Of a DNA stretch of 10,109 nucleotides, positions 7,179-10,109 are shown piece by piece. Under the pieces are notes generated by a model, which saw only the letters and a program-made list of their open reading frames with translations, did no database searches and was not told the origin of the DNA. The translations under genes and the position numbers were made by a program. The stretch is from Marinagarivorans sp. UBA5868 (GTDB lineage Bacteria; Pseudomonadota; Gammaproteobacteria; Pseudomonadales; Cellvibrionaceae). How positions within the stretch are numbered: the stretch's first letter is position 1; each line of letters starts with the position of its first letter. Location of the stretch: contig DJFQ01000071.1 in NCBI GenBank assembly GCA_002432095.1, positions 4,918 through 15,026 of the forward strand, given 5' to 3'.

Positions 7179-8735
7179 ATGAAACGTCCTTATTGGTTGC
7201 TTATTTTCTGCCTCCTCCTCAGTGGAGTTGCCTGGTCGCAGGAAATGTCCATCAAGCAGCGGGTGCTGATGCCGGGTGAAGTGATCGCCGGTCATGCGGA
7301 ATTCGAGGCCCAGTGCGAAAAATGTCACGCCTCTTTCGATAAAGCCGCCATGCCCAACTTGTGTCTCGATTGCCACGATGAAATTCGCGCGGACCGCAAC
7401 AGCAAAACCGGGTTCCACGGTCAATCACCTCAGGCCAGCGTCAAACCTTGCAATACTTGCCACACCGATCACCTAGGCCGAGATGCGGACATTATCGCTA
7501 TGGCGATCGATGCTTTTAGCCATGAGTGGACACGCTTTCCTCTGGAAGGCAAACACACGCCCCTCGCCTGCACCAGTTGTCATGAAGAGGGTAAGAAATT
7601 TCGCGATGCCGAACCCCAATGTGTGAGCTGTCACAAGAAAGATGATTTCCATAAAGAAGCCTTGGGTACCGAATGCGAAACCTGCCACACCCCCCAGGGC
7701 TGGCAACAACGCAACGAGTTCGACCACTCCACTACTGGCTTTGATCTGCGTGGCATGCACACAGAGGTTGCCTGTTCAGGTTGTCACGCCGGTCAACGCT
7801 ATCAGTTTGAGGAAACCACCTGCGTAAGTTGTCACAAAGCGGCGGATGTTCATGCGGGTAAAAACGGCAAGCAGTGCGACAGCTGCCACTCGGTGGAAGG
7901 TTGGGATAAACATATATTCAACCACAACACGACGGATTTCCCGCTGCGACATCATCATGCGGAATTGCCCTGTCGTGCCTGCCACACCAATGGGGTGGTG
8001 GAGAAAAATTTGTCCACCACCTGCCATAGCTGTCATGCCAATGACGATATCCATCTAGGCCGCAACGGCAAACAATGTGAAACGTGCCATACCACGGTGG
8101 ACTGGGATAAGGCCAAGTTCGATCACGCCACCGAAACCGGTTTTCCACTGACCGGACACCACCAGCAACTCGCCTGCACCAACTGTCATGTGGGCGCTTT
8201 GCAGGACGATCTGCCGCGGGACTGCGCTTCCTGTCACTCAGCGGACGACATTCACAAGAACCCGGAAATGCAAATGTGTGCCACCTGCCATGTCACCGAT
8301 GGTTGGAACATCATTAATCGCTTTGATCATCACTTCACCAATTTCCCATTAGTCGGCTTTCACAATGTGGTGCCCTGCCAGAGTTGCCACATCGGCAATC
8401 AATTCGCGGGAACCGATACCAATTGCGTGAGCTGCCATAAACAGGATGACCACCACCGTGGCGCGCTTGGCGAGAGCTGCAATAGCTGCCATTCACCCAA
8501 TGGCTGGAACCTATGGCAGTTCGATCATGAAGAATTTACCGGCTATGCACTGCTAGGTTCTCACGAGGGGCTTGCCTGTGATGCCTGTCATGCTCCGGGC
8601 ACCGACCCTCACAAGACCCCCGCTATCTGTGGTAAATGTCATGAACGCCAGGACATTCACAATGGTGGTTTCGGGCTGGACTGCGGCCGCTGTCACAGTC
8701 AAAACAAGTTTTTCCAGTTGATATTGCAGGACTAG
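7179..8735 (+). CDS. Periplasmic 21-heme cytochrome c
   Basis: Exported cytochrome of 518 residues with 21 CXXCH heme sites, about one heme per 25 residues. The signal peptide ends near GVAWS (residue 20). Heme cysteines start at 46, 62, 91, 131, 148, 166, 199, 215, 233, 265, 282, 300, 333, 349, 367, 400, 416, 434, 467, 484 and 502, that is seven triplets. The last six triplets repeat every 66-68 residues, each built as FxHxxTxFxLxGxH, then CxxCH, CxxCHxxDDxH, and CxxCHxxxGW. Three extra His per block (FxH, GxH, DxH) could be the sixth ligands, giving bis-His low-spin hemes. It is likely a periplasmic electron wire. An in-frame upstream ATG at 7086 is rejected: it lies inside the cytochrome b gene and would bury the signal peptide. 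GGA lies seven nt before the chosen ATG. Maturation needs the Ccm system, absent here. Confidence 0.95.
   Translation: MKRPYWLLIFCLLLSGVAWSQEMSIKQRVLMPGEVIAGHAEFEAQCEKCHASFDKAAMPNLCLDCHDEIRADRNSKTGFHGQSPQASVKPCNTCHTDHLGRDADIIAMAIDAFSHEWTRFPLEGKHTPLACTSCHEEGKKFRDAEPQCVSCHKKDDFHKEALGTECETCHTPQGWQQRNEFDHSTTGFDLRGMHTEVACSGCHAGQRYQFEETTCVSCHKAADVHAGKNGKQCDSCHSVEGWDKHIFNHNTTDFPLRHHHAELPCRACHTNGVVEKNLSTTCHSCHANDDIHLGRNGKQCETCHTTVDWDKAKFDHATETGFPLTGHHQQLACTNCHVGALQDDLPRDCASCHSADDIHKNPEMQMCATCHVTDGWNIINRFDHHFTNFPLVGFHNVVPCQSCHIGNQFAGTDTNCVSCHKQDDHHRGALGESCNSCHSPNGWNLWQFDHEEFTGYALLGSHEGLACDACHAPGTDPHKTPAICGKCHERQDIHNGGFGLDCGRCHSQNKFFQLILQD
7515..8696 (+). repeat. Six tandem three-heme repeats of about 200 bp
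   Basis: Internal coding repeats of the 21-heme cytochrome (residues about 113-506). Each unit is about 67 codons with three heme sites spaced 16-17 and 18 residues apart, then a gap of 31-33 residues to the next unit. The first heme cysteines are at residues 131, 199, 265, 333, 400 and 467. The N-terminal triplet (46, 62, 91) has wider spacing and is more diverged. The pattern points to growth by tandem duplication. Confidence 0.88.
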
Positions 8736-8739
8736 ACCG

Positions 8740-9654
8740 ATGATGAGAGTGGTGCAATGGTGTTGTCGGGTTCTGGGCCTGGTGGTTCTGATGGGATGTT
8801 TAAATGGCGTTGTGCTGGCGCAGGATCAGGCCTTCGATCACGCAGCGACCGGTTTTGAGCTTACTGGAGGTCACAACTTTGTGCCTTGCGAGAGTTGCCA
8901 CGTTGGCGGCCAATTCGCCGGCACCCCCACTGAATGCGTCGCGTGTCACAGTATCAACGGCCGCTTTAATGCCACGCCGAAACCCGTGGAGCACATCTTT
9001 ACCAGCGAGCGTTGCGACGCCTGCCACAGCACTATCGGGTTTCAGGCGGTTCCCGTGGTGGACCACCACGAAGTATTTGGCCGCTGCGAGAACTGCCACA
9101 ACAACATCGTCGTTCCCGGTAAGCCCGTGGATCATATCCCGGCGCCGAACGAGTGTGCCGATTGTCATTCGGATATGAGCTGGCAGCCGGTGCGTTTCAA
9201 TCACGATAATGTTGGCGACAATTGCGTTTCCTGCCATGACAATTTCAGGGCTCAGGGCAAACCACCAAACCATATCCCCGCAAGTGAACAATGTGGCGGC
9301 TGCCACAGTACGGTCGCGTTCCAGCCAGTGATTGTGAATCATGATTTTGTGGAGGGAACATGCTTTAGCTGCCACAACAACAATATTGCGCGCGGCTGGC
9401 CGCAAGACCATATAGCCGTCCAACCTCAGTGCGATGCCTGCCACAGAAACACGGTCGCTTTTGCGCCCGTACCGGCTGAAAATGTGGATCACGAATATGT
9501 TATTGGCGCCTGCTTTGACTGCCATAACAACCAAGTGGCTCCTGGTCAGCCTATGAACCACATTCCGGTAAGGGAACCGCTTTGTGGAAGGTGCCACTCC
9601 ACCGAGGTCTGGAGTCCACCGGAGAGAATAGACCCTGACTTACTTGCGTTTTAG
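8740..9654 (+). CDS. 11-heme cytochrome c
   Basis: Exported cytochrome of 304 residues with 11 CXXCH sites (cysteines at 50, 66, 92, 116, 139, 162, 185, 208, 231, 258, 282). Residues 30-70 copy the front half of the repeat of the preceding gene (FDHxxTGFxLxGGH, CESCH, CVACH). From about 109 on it switches to a two-heme unit of 46-50 residues: NH or DH, CxxCHNN, GKPxxHIP, CxxCHST, FxPV. There are 12 non-motif His, enough for bis-His ligation of all hemes. The N-terminus is either a signal peptide cut near VVLA (27) or, less likely, a lipoprotein signal, since LMGC (C20) is an imperfect lipobox. ATG at 8740 or 8743, four nt after the previous stop, with AGGA eight nt upstream. It likely exchanges electrons with the 21-heme protein. 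It ends after a short tail, VWSPPERIDPDLLAF. Confidence 0.94.
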   Translation: MMRVVQWCCRVLGLVVLMGCLNGVVLAQDQAFDHAATGFELTGGHNFVPCESCHVGGQFAGTPTECVACHSINGRFNATPKPVEHIFTSERCDACHSTIGFQAVPVVDHHEVFGRCENCHNNIVVPGKPVDHIPAPNECADCHSDMSWQPVRFNHDNVGDNCVSCHDNFRAQGKPPNHIPASEQCGGCHSTVAFQPVIVNHDFVEGTCFSCHNNNIARGWPQDHIAVQPQCDACHRNTVAFAPVPAENVDHEYVIGACFDCHNNQVAPGQPMNHIPVREPLCGRCHSTEVWSPPERIDPDLLAF

Positions 9655-9672
9655 CGCTTTGTGGATCTGTTA

Positions 9673-10109
9673 ATGAACACCAAAACCCTGCGATTTATGC
9701 GTGCCCTGTTAACAGCAATTGGGTTGATCTGGCTACCAGCTTTTGTTTTTGCTGCTGATAAACAAAATGCAGCGGCTTCCGCCGAACCCGACACATTTTT
9801 CTCCCTCTACCGCGACTACACCAATGCGGGTTATGTGGTTGAGTGGCCGGTGAGTGCCGGGGGCGTTAATGCTGTGCGCAGTCGTCTCGGACGCTACGCT
9901 TATCTGGCTTTTTTCACTTCGCCGCAACAATTGCAGAACAAACCCCTGCCTCTGGTCAGTCTCGGGTTTTTTACCTCTCGTTCCGAGGCGGAAAAATTTA
10001 TTGCGGATAACGCCTCAGCGTTTGCTGGGATGCGTGTGGTTGGTGTGTCGCAATCGGAGCACCAACAGCTTTTTTCCGGCGCCGAGCAGAAATCCTGGTA
10101 TTGGTTGAG
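9673..10109 (+). CDS. Exported protein with SPOR-like segment (cut by right edge)
   Basis: I do not recognise this protein with certainty. The visible 145 residues begin with a clear signal peptide (MNTKTLRFMRALLTAIGLIW, ending near AFVFA at 27). A mature domain follows. Residues 94-128 (LVSLGFFTSRSEAEKFI..., then MRVVGVS) resemble the first half of a SPOR-type fold (beta strand, helix, strand), and residues 74-84 (RYAYLAFFTSP) look like a similar strand. SPOR domains bind denuded peptidoglycan, but the match here is weak. No heme motif is visible. The gene starts 18 nt after the 11-heme gene, with GGA seven nt before the ATG, so it belongs to the same operon. It may anchor or assemble the cytochromes; this is inference. 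The frame is open to the window edge. Confidence 0.8.
   Translation, partial: MNTKTLRFMRALLTAIGLIWLPAFVFAADKQNAAASAEPDTFFSLYRDYTNAGYVVEWPVSAGGVNAVRSRLGRYAYLAFFTSPQQLQNKPLPLVSLGFFTSRSEAEKFIADNASAFAGMRVVGVSQSEHQQLFSGAEQKSWYWL

Noticed and set aside
7515..8696. Regular period of about 200 bp that could suggest a CRISPR or satellite array
   Set aside because: The period is at the protein level (three-heme blocks); the DNA copies are diverged and lie inside one continuous coding frame.
8800..9597. Long open frame of 265 codons on the minus strand opposite the 11-heme cytochrome
   Set aside because: It is the mirror of the repeated CXXCH codons; the plus-strand frame has a signal peptide and 11 heme motifs, and the minus product has no coherent domain.

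Overview
The window looks like chromosomal DNA of a Gram-negative, respiring gammaproteobacterium. Supporting signs are exported multiheme c-type cytochromes with Sec signal peptides, a 7TMR-DISM sensor kinase, and tightly packed genes with frequent TTG starts. A marine Cellvibrio/Saccharophagus/Alteromonas-type relative is my guess from gene style only. No rRNA, tRNA, CRISPR array, insertion sequence or phage gene was seen.

Layout. (1) Positions 1-2451 hold a two-component system. A membrane sensor histidine kinase on the minus strand, cut by the left edge, is divergent from a NarL/LuxR-type response regulator on the plus strand. (2) Positions 2448-5748, minus strand, hold a probable two-gene operon: a membrane-anchored ferredoxin/FAD oxidoreductase, then an exported Sel1-plus-ankyrin repeat protein that overlaps it by 14 bp. 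(3) Positions 5749-6273 are a divergent, mostly non-coding control region. (4) From 6274 to the right edge, plus strand, is a tight operon: a di-heme b-type membrane cytochrome, a 21-heme periplasmic cytochrome c, an 11-heme cytochrome c, and an exported protein with a SPOR-like segment that runs off the window.

How the genes may work together (inference). The oxidoreductase has one N-terminal membrane helix and a probably cytoplasmic 4Fe-4S/FAD/NAD(P) part. The membrane cytochrome has two HX13H helices, enough to ligate two stacked b hemes across the membrane. The two cytochromes c carry 32 CXXCH motifs in regular repeats, like molecular wires. Together they could move electrons between cytoplasmic NAD(P)H or the quinone pool and a periplasmic or extracellular acceptor or donor. 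The direction and terminal substrate cannot be read from the window.

Most striking points: the oxidoreductase looks circularly permuted, with the usual C-terminal FAD motif lying before the Rossmann GxGPAG motif; its second 4Fe-4S motif has His in place of a Cys; the 21-heme protein is seven three-heme blocks, six of them on a period of about 67 residues; and the 11-heme protein begins with a copy of that same block before switching to a different repeat.
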